Shown here: piece after piece, positions 1 through 5,436 of the stretch
How the letters are laid out: each line of letters starts with the position of its first letter
How positions within the stretch are numbered: position 1 is the stretch's first letter
Origin: Gemmatimonadota bacterium
Lineage (GTDB): Bacteria; JBHIER01; G020348925
DNA: 5,436 nucleotides
NCBI GenBank assembly: GCA_020348925.1
Contig: CP070758.1
Coordinates: 2,018,985 to 2,024,420, forward strand
Reading direction: 5' to 3'
Program-made: the position numbers and the translations under genes
Notes under the pieces: generated by a model
Databases searched by the model: none
Seen by the model: the letters and a program-made list of their open reading frames with translations, nothing else
What the model was told of the DNA's origin: nothing

Positions 1-1577
1 AACAGGGCGTCGGCCTCATCGAAGAGCAGGATGGCTCCACCCATCGCTGCCGCGTCGAATACCTTGCGCAGGTTTTTCTCTGTCTCGCCGATGTATTTAC
101 TTACCACCTGGCTCAGGTCAATGTGATACAGATCCAGACGCAGTTCGTTGGCCAGTACTTCGGCAGCCATGGTCTTGCCCGTGCCACTGACCCCTGTGAA
201 CAAAGCGCTGATGCCCAGACCACGCGAACTCTTGGCCGCAAATCCCCACGCCTCGTAAACCTTCATGCGTTGGCGGACATGTACCGCGATCTCCCGCAGA
301 ATCTTCATCTGGGGTTTAGGTAACACCAGATCATCCCACACAGCTACCGGCTCCATGCGCCGGGCCAGATTCTCCAGGCGCGGTCGTGCCTGGACCCGGC
401 TGACATCCCAGAGTAATGTTCCAAGGTCAGAGGGCGAATCCACGGTGGGCTTATCATCATCTTTCACTTTGTTCAAAACCTCGGCACAGACGGCGTGAAT
501 AGTCTGTGCATCCATTCTGAATTGGGAGACCAGTACATCTACCCCTCCATCCAGACGGATTGCTTCCGAATCCAGGGCACTCTGCCAGAGCAGACGTTGT
601 TCCCCGGCCGTGGGTTTATCCACTTCCAGAGTAATCATAGGACGGTGGAAACCAGATCGCCGTTCCCGGCCTGCTACGATGAGGGCGCTTCGCGTTCCTT
701 CGACCAATTGTCCGATGGCGTTCTCCCGGGCCGGGTCACTTGTATCCGTTTCCCCACAATCAACGAGCAGTGCACTGGCGCTCAGAGCCGATTCACGGTC
801 CCACAACCGCATCAAGGCCTCCTGCTCGCGGGGATCAAGGGGGATCACATAAGCAGGCATTACGTACACATTGAGACCGAGGGTAACGCAGGCAGCCGCA
901 GCGATGGCCCGCAGGCTGGGACTCTCATCACCGCACAATTGCACGAGAGGCAATGGTTTCTTACCCGCTGCCCGGGTCCACGTTGCGGCAAGCCTCTCCG
1001 CCAGCGCACCATGAGACGATGCCAATTCATCCGTACCCTGTAGCGGCTCGACAAAACCTACTAACCGCTCGTCCAGGTGCTGAATACCTGTGAGGTAATG
1101 CAACACGCGCTCATCTATTCTGATTGGACTCCGGGTGATTCCTCCCTCAACTCCTACCTCGACGAGGCGCCAGTGGCGCAAAGGGCCGGCGGGTGTGATG
1201 GCGCTCCAGTGCGGTTCCGGCAAGGCTGCCAGCGCCAGGTTAAAGGTAGGATAGGTTCGTCTTGGGTCCTTCTGGACTTCGGCACAGAGCATCCCAAGGG
1301 AAGCATCCAGTTCCACACCCGCACATAGCAGGAGCACATTCCGCTCAAAGGGCGACAGTCCGAACATATTACATAGGATTTCCAGTGCCGGTGGTGAAGA
1401 CATAGCTGCGGATAATTCCTGGAGGTCTTGTTGTTTCGACCCGGCTGGTTCAACAGCCACTGACGTATCCCGGGAAGACACCGCCTGTTGCTCCAACACC
1501 TGACGCACTTCGGCCAGGGCCGCCATCAGGTGGCGTTGATTGGCCTTGTTCCAGTCGTTTGTCGGTCTATTGCTCAT
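1..1577 (-). CDS. eCIS-associated AAA+ ATPase (Pvc15/Afp15-like), C-terminus cut by window edge
   Basis: The frame is open for 525 codons from the ATG at 1577 and leaves the window without a stop, so the C-terminus is missing. Seen: Walker A GVSGTGKT at residues 462-469; the segment SKYIGETEKN at 493-502, whose Tyr495 sits where AAA+ unfoldases carry the pore-loop aromatic; Walker B ILLFDEAD at 516-523 with Asp520 and catalytic Glu521. The second half of the AAA domain (sensor 1, arginine finger, lid) is outside the window. The roughly 410 residues before the AAA domain contain conserved-looking stretches (FGLSPFERNVLLLCAGVELD near 72-91; IRIDERVLHYLTG near 152-164) typical of the winged-helix-like N-terminal region of eCIS-linked ATPases. 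Known: Pvc15/Afp15 proteins are needed for particle assembly or stability, not for energising contraction. The start overlaps the cap-gene stop as ATGA, implying coupled translation. A stand-alone ATPase is unlikely given this context. Confidence 0.95.
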   Translation of the reverse strand, partial: MSNRPTNDWNKANQRHLMAALAEVRQVLEQQAVSSRDTSVAVEPAGSKQQDLQELSAAMSSPPALEILCNMFGLSPFERNVLLLCAGVELDASLGMLCAEVQKDPRRTYPTFNLALAALPEPHWSAITPAGPLRHWRLVEVGVEGGITRSPIRIDERVLHYLTGIQHLDERLVGFVEPLQGTDELASSHGALAERLAATWTRAAGKKPLPLVQLCGDESPSLRAIAAAACVTLGLNVYVMPAYVIPLDPREQEALMRLWDRESALSASALLVDCGETDTSDPARENAIGQLVEGTRSALIVAGRERRSGFHRPMITLEVDKPTAGEQRLLWQSALDSEAIRLDGGVDVLVSQFRMDAQTIHAVCAEVLNKVKDDDKPTVDSPSDLGTLLWDVSRVQARPRLENLARRMEPVAVWDDLVLPKPQMKILREIAVHVRQRMKVYEAWGFAAKSSRGLGISALFTGVSGTGKTMAAEVLANELRLDLYHIDLSQVVSKYIGETEKNLRKVFDAAAMGGAILLFDEADAL

Positions 1578-2788
1578 GGGATCGTTACCGTCGGTCCAAA
1601 ATGTGAGCTTGCTGGATCCAAGTCTATGGGACTTTCAGCGCCGTCTACCTGTAATCGTACGAAGTACTCTGCGGATTTGACGCCGCTGATTGGAATCTGG
1701 ATCGAGCCGGTGTCCGCCGTGCGCGTGGGTGCAACAAAGGAGTAGGCAGCAGGTTCAGTCGTTGACCGCTCATTGAGGAGTAAGACCACTCGTTGCTCCT
1801 TACCGACATCAGGATCCACTTGCAGGGAAACCTCAGTGCTCGAAGCACTGATTGAAGTAATCGTCGGGTGCAGGACGAAGGCCGCCACATTCGATTCCAC
1901 GCCGCGATGTTCAACCGGCGGTGTACCCATCAACATCTTCTGAACAACCTGTACACCGTGCACGCCTGCTCGCAGCACGTCAGCAGGAAGTGGAGGTGAG
2001 GCAAGCTGCAAGCTGATCCGTGTATCGCTCACTTCTTGAGGTGTTACCTCTTCACCGAAGATCAAAATCCGTGTAACGTCGCCTTTCAACTGTCTGCCCT
2101 GAATAATCAGCGTACTGCCTGCCACCACTGGCTGTCTCTCCCCTGCCTGGGGAAAAACCCGTTCGATGACCGGCCGGCGAAAAGGAACGACGTAGAGATT
2201 GCGGTCGAGCACAGGCAGCGGTGTTTGAGGCGTCACCTCGCTCTCTATCAAGACAACGGTTCCCTGATAAGAGACCGATAGAACATACGGTGTTTGGAAG
2301 AATACCGACCACAGCTTGGACAGTTCTTCAAGAGAGAAGGGGATGGGCGCAAACTTGATCAGCTCGACCTCGTCAGCGAGGTTCGATCCTGCCAGGAAGG
2401 TTAGGCTGGCTACCGTATTTTGAATCATTTGTCTTGTGAGAATCGGTCGGGCATGCAACGTTCGGACAACGCTTCCCAGCAGGCGCTGCGGCTCCAATTC
2501 CTCCTCAATACCACTGAAGGTGAGCAGATAGTGAAGGTCCAGGGCTACTTGCGGGCGCTGCATGAGCCCTCCCTCGGAGCCGCGGGTGGGTAAATCCGAG
2601 TTGCGCCAGGCGGCATTGGGTGTAACCTGATATAGAAAAACATTTACTCCTGTGGCCGGTGTGTCGTTTCCCAATTCGTTTGGTGAAACTGTTGTAACCT
2701 GTGCACCAGATACATCTACGCTCACAACCGCCTCCAATAGCTGACGAAGCGTCGCGGTCACGGTAGCAATGGCCAGAAAATTGCTCAT
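1574..2788 (-). CDS. Tail terminator/cap protein, Pvc16/Afp16-like (DUF4255) with C-terminal Ig-like extension
   Basis: A 404-residue protein. The N-terminal ~185 residues match the Pvc16_N (DUF4255) pattern: a helical start (LAIATVTATLRQLLEAVV), the segment VNVFLYQVTPNAAWRNSDLP at 48-67, VALDLHYLLTFSG at 81-93, ERLL-like QRLLGSVVRTLH at 101-112, and TPYVLSVSYQGTVVLIES at 167-184. In PVC and Afp this protein closes the end of the tube and sheath opposite the baseplate and helps set particle length. Residues ~205-310 (starting RPVIERVFPQAGE, with GSTLIIQGRQL at 224-234) resemble an IPT/TIG immunoglobulin-like fold, and ~310-404 look like a second beta-rich domain. Afp16 and Pvc16 are shorter, about 300 residues, so this tail is an extension. 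Both ends overlap neighbours by ATGA. A GAGGGGAG purine run 4 bases upstream supports the ATG at 2788. Family assignment is firm; the TIG call is inference from pattern. Confidence 0.93.
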   Translation of the reverse strand: MSNFLAIATVTATLRQLLEAVVSVDVSGAQVTTVSPNELGNDTPATGVNVFLYQVTPNAAWRNSDLPTRGSEGGLMQRPQVALDLHYLLTFSGIEEELEPQRLLGSVVRTLHARPILTRQMIQNTVASLTFLAGSNLADEVELIKFAPIPFSLEELSKLWSVFFQTPYVLSVSYQGTVVLIESEVTPQTPLPVLDRNLYVVPFRRPVIERVFPQAGERQPVVAGSTLIIQGRQLKGDVTRILIFGEEVTPQEVSDTRISLQLASPPLPADVLRAGVHGVQVVQKMLMGTPPVEHRGVESNVAAFVLHPTITSISASSTEVSLQVDPDVGKEQRVVLLLNERSTTEPAAYSFVAPTRTADTGSIQIPISGVKSAEYFVRLQVDGAESPIDLDPASSHFGPTVTIP

Positions 2789-3534
2789 CGCTCTCCCCTC
2801 TTGCGTTGGTTCAAGTACTCACCCAGAGACAGCGTTGGTCGAGGATGAGGATGTATTTCCCTGCGCTTCGGTTGTACAGGTTGAGAAATAGCTCTTACTT
2901 CGACGCGGCCGATGGTGACTTGAAGGGCAGGTTGCGTATCAGATGGTTCTTCATTGGGAATATGTTCAACGCATTCCATTGGACCGATGATATGAGGCTG
3001 GACAACGATATTTGCGGAATTCGCTATATCTTGTAAAGGGATCACAGTCGGACTCGGTGTCACCTGTACAGAAGGTTGGGGTGTGTCTCGTACAATATCT
3101 TCTTTGACCTCATCTTGCATCGGTACGACCTGACTTTCAATACCAAGCTGTTGTTCAGTCTTTTCAGTCTCTTCGATGAATTTCGTTGTTATCTCAGTTT
3201 CCTGGAGAACGTTTGCAGGCTGCTCATAGTGTGATATCCTTTCCGTATGGAAGGTATTGAAAGAGTGATTTTCCTGTCCCAGGTTTTGTGATTGAACAGT
3301 CCTGCTGGGGGGTTGATCTTTTGAAGCTTCGGTTTGACCCGGGCGTTGGACATAGTCATCGAAAGGTTGCCTCGAAAACGAAGGTTTGTTCCCGGTCACA
3401 TCAGAATAAGAGAGATACGGCTGATGAGCCATGTCCTCAGAGTGCAATGGCTCAAACAATGAAGTCGGTCTGGGCTGAAGTACTTCAAGCCGGTCGAGAC
3501 TTCTTGCAATAAGATTGCTGAGATAATCGTTCAT
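2785..3534 (-). CDS. Unrecognised eCIS-operon protein, mostly disordered, with conserved-looking terminal motifs
   Basis: A 249-residue protein of no assignable function. The N-terminus (residues 1-30) could form a helix followed by a proline-containing motif (DYLSNLIARSLDRLE, then PRPTSLFEP). Residues ~35-200 are rich in Gln, Glu, Ser, Thr and Pro, with no predicted-looking core, signal peptide or membrane segment, so probably disordered. The C-terminus has a short beta-like segment LQVTIGRVEVRAI at 204-216 and a basic end, LSLGEYLNQRKRGER at 235-249. From memory, proteins with a similar layout (VTIGRVEVRA-type strand, then SLxxYL and Arg-rich end) occur beside DUF4255 genes in other eCIS clusters; I could not verify this. 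ATGA overlaps with the baseplate gene before it and the cap gene after it argue that it is a real, co-expressed component. It could be a linker, chaperone or baseplate/cap adaptor; none of these is shown. Its base composition is lower in GC (about 43% in the centre) than the ATPase gene. Confidence 0.85.
   Translation of the reverse strand: MNDYLSNLIARSLDRLEVLQPRPTSLFEPLHSEDMAHQPYLSYSDVTGNKPSFSRQPFDDYVQRPGQTEASKDQPPSRTVQSQNLGQENHSFNTFHTERISHYEQPANVLQETEITTKFIEETEKTEQQLGIESQVVPMQDEVKEDIVRDTPQPSVQVTPSPTVIPLQDIANSANIVVQPHIIGPMECVEHIPNEEPSDTQPALQVTIGRVEVRAISQPVQPKRREIHPHPRPTLSLGEYLNQRKRGER
2793..2800 (-). promoter_or_regulatory. Shine-Dalgarno-like GAGGGGAG of the cap gene
   Basis: This purine run lies four bases before the ATG at 2788, inside the end of the preceding gene, where it encodes part of the basic RKRGER tail. 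It supports the chosen cap start and would allow some independent initiation in addition to reinitiation at the ATGA overlap. Confidence 0.5.
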
Positions 3535-4265
3535 TCTTGTATCAAATCCATATAAATCTGCCGTCGCACTGGACTCAATGTCAAGATATCGTTTTCACAC
3601 CAGCCATAGGTGGAGGCCAAGATGTGCACTTCACGGAGAAGCCGCTTTGTCAAGGCACTGACCTCGCTCCAGAAAAAAGAGACGATGTCAAAAAATGCAT
3701 TCCACTTGTGGCCACAGGCTGAACAGATAAGGGCTACTCGAACATCTGCTTGAGGATCGACCTGGGCCATGTGTTTGATGACAGCTTGCATAATTCTCGG
3801 GGGTAATTCGTTGGCCGAGATTTCCTTGCCATGTTCACTGGTCTTCACAACACAACGTTCAAACAACATTTGCCGGGCTTGATCAATCTCCGTGGGATCC
3901 AATACTCCGTACAGGTCCAGACTGTTGGGCAAACGGAACCGCACATTATACCCATCTGTTTCAAATGAGAATACGGCAGCCTCCCCTGCTGCAGATTCAA
4001 TAAGAATATCCGTCACGTTAAAGGTAATTTCTAACCGTTCCTGACATTCCGGACATATAGCCATGCTGACAATCTTTGATCCGAAGATCATTTCACGCAG
4101 TTTTAACAGTTGCGCATCACGTTGGCCGATACTCATGCTGGACAATGAGTCTCGCGAAATGTCAGGACATGCAGCTGCCAGAAGAGTCAATGCTCTTTCA
4201 ATCGGTCTATGCGTATGCCCGTTTTCCCAGACGCTCAAAAGCTCCGATACTGAGAGTGATCGCAT
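3531..4265 (-). CDS. T4 gp26/gp51-like baseplate protein with two CxxC pairs
   Basis: A 244-residue protein resembling the T4_baseplate family (T4 gp26/gp51 type) found in contractile tail and eCIS clusters. The N-terminal part is helical (SVSELLSVWENGHTHRPIER, then ALTLLAAACPD), as in related proteins. Seen: CPEC at residues 71-74, directly after a helix ending in SMAI, and CSACGH at 181-186, about 110 residues later; the two pairs could together bind one zinc ion as a split ribbon. Between them, 91-130 looks beta-rich (AVFSFETDGYNVRFRLP) and contains a LDLYGVLDPTEI segment. The C-terminus (YGWCENDILTLSPVRRQIYMDLI at 220-242, shown in the window) is the part I recognise best from the family. 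In T4, gp26 belongs to the baseplate and gp51 is needed for its assembly. The gene starts 5 bases after the tube gene and ends in an ATGA overlap with the next. Its own Shine-Dalgarno is weak, so translation may depend on the tube gene. No signal peptide or membrane segment. Confidence 0.8.
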   Translation of the reverse strand: MRSLSVSELLSVWENGHTHRPIERALTLLAAACPDISRDSLSSMSIGQRDAQLLKLREMIFGSKIVSMAICPECQERLEITFNVTDILIESAAGEAAVFSFETDGYNVRFRLPNSLDLYGVLDPTEIDQARQMLFERCVVKTSEHGKEISANELPPRIMQAVIKHMAQVDPQADVRVALICSACGHKWNAFFDIVSFFWSEVSALTKRLLREVHILASTYGWCENDILTLSPVRRQIYMDLIQE

Positions 4266-4270
4266 ATAAA

Positions 4271-4810
4271 CTATTCGGCTGGTTCAGTGAAGCTGGGCTC
4301 CGTCGGTTCGCCCACCGTGTAATCTCGTTCCCAACCCTCATTTTGTAAGGTGAGTGTTTGGATGGCCAAGGCATTGGCGCTGGCGTCCAATTCAGGCAGG
4401 GCCTGAAACTCGGAAACCCAGCAACGATACACATTGTAAGCGATGACCACCTGGCCGGCCTCATTTAACACCTTGATAGTAATATTTTTCCTGAAATCCT
4501 TGAGTGAGACTTCAGCCTCCAGAAGGGAACCGTAGTTCCAGACCTTGTTGGCCCACTTCTCAAACTCCGTGTCGTGCGTGACACCGCGCTCCAATGTGAT
4601 GGGCTCGTATTTGGTCTGGCCCGGGGATTTGCGCACGCTGCTCGGATCGCCGCCTTCGCGATGCTCCACAACTTCACTGGTCCGTTTCAGGGCACCGACT
4701 TTGCTGATTCCCGCAACCGGGTCTGTTTTCCCCTCCCAGTAGACCAGGAATTTGAAATTCTTATACGGATCGAAACGTTGTGGATTTGTATTCACACTGA
4801 ACTGTGCCAT
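4271..4810 (-). CDS. Inner tube protein (T4 gp19/Hcp-like, Pvc1/Afp1 type)
   Basis: A complete 179-residue tube protein of the T4 gp19 family. It would stack as hexameric rings to form the rigid inner tube that sheath contraction drives forward. Seen: the N-terminal DPYKNFKFLVYWEG near residues 14-27, VAGISKVGALKRTSEVVEHR near 32-51, EGGDPSSVRKSPGQTKYEPI near 52-71, LERGVTHDTEFEKWANKVW near 73-91, EVSLKDFRKNI near 99-109, and YRCWVSEFQALPELDA near 128-143. These are the hallmark segments of eCIS tube proteins, and the length is normal for the family. The acidic, proline-containing tail after ~165 (ending TEPSFTEPAE) is also typical. The start at 4810 is supported by an AAGGAGG six bases upstream, the strongest ribosome binding site in the window, which fits the need for many copies. 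The gene follows the sheath gene by 11 bases and precedes the baseplate gene by 5. Only one tube paralogue is visible; eCIS operons often have two or three. Confidence 0.97.
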   Translation of the reverse strand: MAQFSVNTNPQRFDPYKNFKFLVYWEGKTDPVAGISKVGALKRTSEVVEHREGGDPSSVRKSPGQTKYEPITLERGVTHDTEFEKWANKVWNYGSLLEAEVSLKDFRKNITIKVLNEAGQVVIAYNVYRCWVSEFQALPELDASANALAIQTLTLQNEGWERDYTVGEPTEPSFTEPAE

Positions 4811-4816
4811 GGAAAT

Positions 4817-4823
4817 CCTCCTT
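4817..4823 (-). promoter_or_regulatory. Strong Shine-Dalgarno (AAGGAGG) of the tube gene
   Basis: AAGGAGG lies six bases before the tube ATG at 4810 and overlaps the sheath TAA stop at 4822-4824. It fixes the tube start codon. As the only near-perfect site in the window, it suggests that tube is translated more than the coupled genes downstream. Confidence 0.85.
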
Positions 4824-5436
4824 AGGTTTCAATTTGTCCTGCAATTTGCTGAATCTTGATGATCACGAACTCGGCCGGTTTCAAAGGCGCAAAACCGACC
4901 AGGATATTGACAATACCCAGGTTGATATCGTTCTGGGTCGTCGTTTCCTTGTCGCATTTGACGAAATATGCCTCTCTCGGTGTCGTCCCTTGAAACGCAC
5001 CTTGACGGAAGAGATTATGCATAAAAGCTCCAACGTTAAGGCGGATCTGCGACCAGAGCGGCTCGTCGTTTGGCTCGAAAACGACCCATTTGGTCCCGCG
5101 GTAGAGGCTCTCCTCGAGGTATAATGCGAGACGCCGAACGGGGATGTATTTCCATTCCGAGGCCATTTGATCTGCCCCGTCCAAAGTGCGCGCCCCCCAG
5201 CAAATATTACCATAGATGTCAAAATTCCTGAGACAATTGATGCCCAATGGATTCAGTGTGCCGTTTTCCGCATCGGTTAGTGTATATTCAAGTTCTAAAA
5301 CATTGCGTAGTGTCGCCTCAGTGCCAGCGGGAGCTTTCCACACACCTCGCTCACTATCAATACGGGCGTACAGACCCGCAAGGGTTCCACTCGCACCAAC
5401 AGGACGCAGACGGAAATCATTTAATGGATCGGCGAT
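4822..5436 (-). CDS. Contractile tail sheath protein, C-terminal ~204 residues (N-terminus beyond window)
   Basis: The frame is open from the right edge to the TAA at 4822-4824, giving 204 residues of a protein whose family is usually 350-500 or more residues long. The sequence is the conserved C-terminal sheath domain (phage tail sheath family, Pvc2-4/Afp2-4 type): GLYARIDSERGVWKAPAG just before and across position 5343, GINCLRNFDIYGNICWGART, ASEWKYIPVRRLALYLEESL, RGTKWVVFEPNDEPLWSQIR, NVGAFMHNLFRQGAFQG, REAYFVKCDKETTTQNDI, and GFAPLKPAEFVIIKIQQ at the end. Sheath subunits surround the tube and shorten to push it out; the C-terminal strand takes part in the interlocking mesh between subunits. 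A GTG at 5341-5343 is in frame but is not the start, because recognisable sheath sequence continues upstream of it. The stop codon overlaps the Shine-Dalgarno of the tube gene. Whether more sheath paralogues precede it cannot be seen. Confidence 0.97.
   Translation of the reverse strand: MADPLNDFRLRPVGASGTLAGLYARIDSERGVWKAPAGTEATLRNVLELEYTLTDAENGTLNPLGINCLRNFDIYGNICWGARTLDGADQMASEWKYIPVRRLALYLEESLYRGTKWVVFEPNDEPLWSQIRLNVGAFMHNLFRQGAFQGTTPREAYFVKCDKETTTQNDINLGIVNILVGFAPLKPAEFVIIKIQQIAGQIET

Noticed and set aside
495-1043. A 182-codon plus-strand open frame
   Set aside because: It lies wholly antisense to the ATPase gene, whose frame is open for 525 codons with intact Walker motifs. Its translation has no recognisable domain and no convincing ribosome binding site.
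1-1577. Possibility that the ATPase is a broken gene
   Set aside because: The minus-strand frame has no stop or frameshift from 1577 to the window edge and runs through both Walker motifs, so it is simply truncated by the window.
2052-2312. Alternative minus-strand frame of 86 codons, and similar short frames at 1645-1914, 4207-4464, 4465-4677 and 4881-5222
   Set aside because: All are out-of-frame shadows inside genes whose products are recognised, with compositionally odd Arg/Ser-rich translations.
4822-5343. A 173-residue protein starting at the GTG at 5343
   Set aside because: The same frame continues open to the window edge, and the upstream residues (GLYARIDSERG) are typical sheath sequence, so this is an internal valine codon.
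4271-5436. Type VI secretion system or ordinary myophage/R-type tailocin
   Set aside because: The tube and sheath sequences match the eCIS type, and a DUF4255 cap plus a Pvc15-like AAA+ ATPase in the same operon are eCIS markers. No Tss, capsid, lysis or phage-regulator genes are seen.
1-5436. CRISPR arrays, tRNA or rRNA genes, insertion sequences, terminators
   Set aside because: No repeated spacer pattern, cloverleaf, inverted terminal repeat or GC-rich hairpin plus T-run was noticed. Intergenic space totals only 16 bases.

Overview
This window is a compact, entirely minus-strand stretch of an extracellular contractile injection system (eCIS) operon. These phage-tail-like particles are related to the Photorhabdus PVC and Serratia antifeeding prophage (Afp). 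Reading in the direction of transcription, from high to low coordinates, it holds six genes: the C-terminal part of a contractile sheath protein (cut by the right edge), an inner tube protein of the T4 gp19/Hcp-like type, a T4 gp26/gp51-like baseplate protein with two CxxC pairs, a low-complexity protein of unknown function, a Pvc16/Afp16-type terminal cap (DUF4255), and most of a Pvc15/Afp15-type AAA+ ATPase (cut by the left edge).

Coding density is nearly total. The sheath and tube genes are 11 bases apart and the tube gene has a strong Shine-Dalgarno sequence. Tube and baseplate genes are 5 bases apart. The next three junctions are all 4-base ATGA overlaps, so the baseplate, unknown, cap and ATPase genes look translationally coupled. 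No gene-free stretch exceeds 11 bases. I see no promoter, terminator, RNA gene, CRISPR array or mobile element; the promoter must lie to the right of the window and any terminator to the left.

Functionally, sheath and tube form the contractile trunk, the gp26-like protein probably belongs to the baseplate on which the trunk nucleates, the Pvc16-like protein caps the distal end, and the AAA+ ATPase is an assembly or remodelling factor. The unknown protein lies between two structural genes and its ends look like short conserved motifs around a disordered centre. No toxin or effector, tape measure, LysM protein, spike, gp25-like protein or tail fibre lies in the window.

The GC content is moderate (roughly 50%, higher in the ATPase and lower in the unknown gene). 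The gene order differs from the Photorhabdus and Serratia operons, in which ATPase precedes cap. Both fit one of the many eCIS lineages of environmental bacteria (for example Chloroflexota, Cyanobacteria or Actinobacteria) or archaea. I cannot assign the organism from sequence alone; a Chloroflexota-like host is only a guess.
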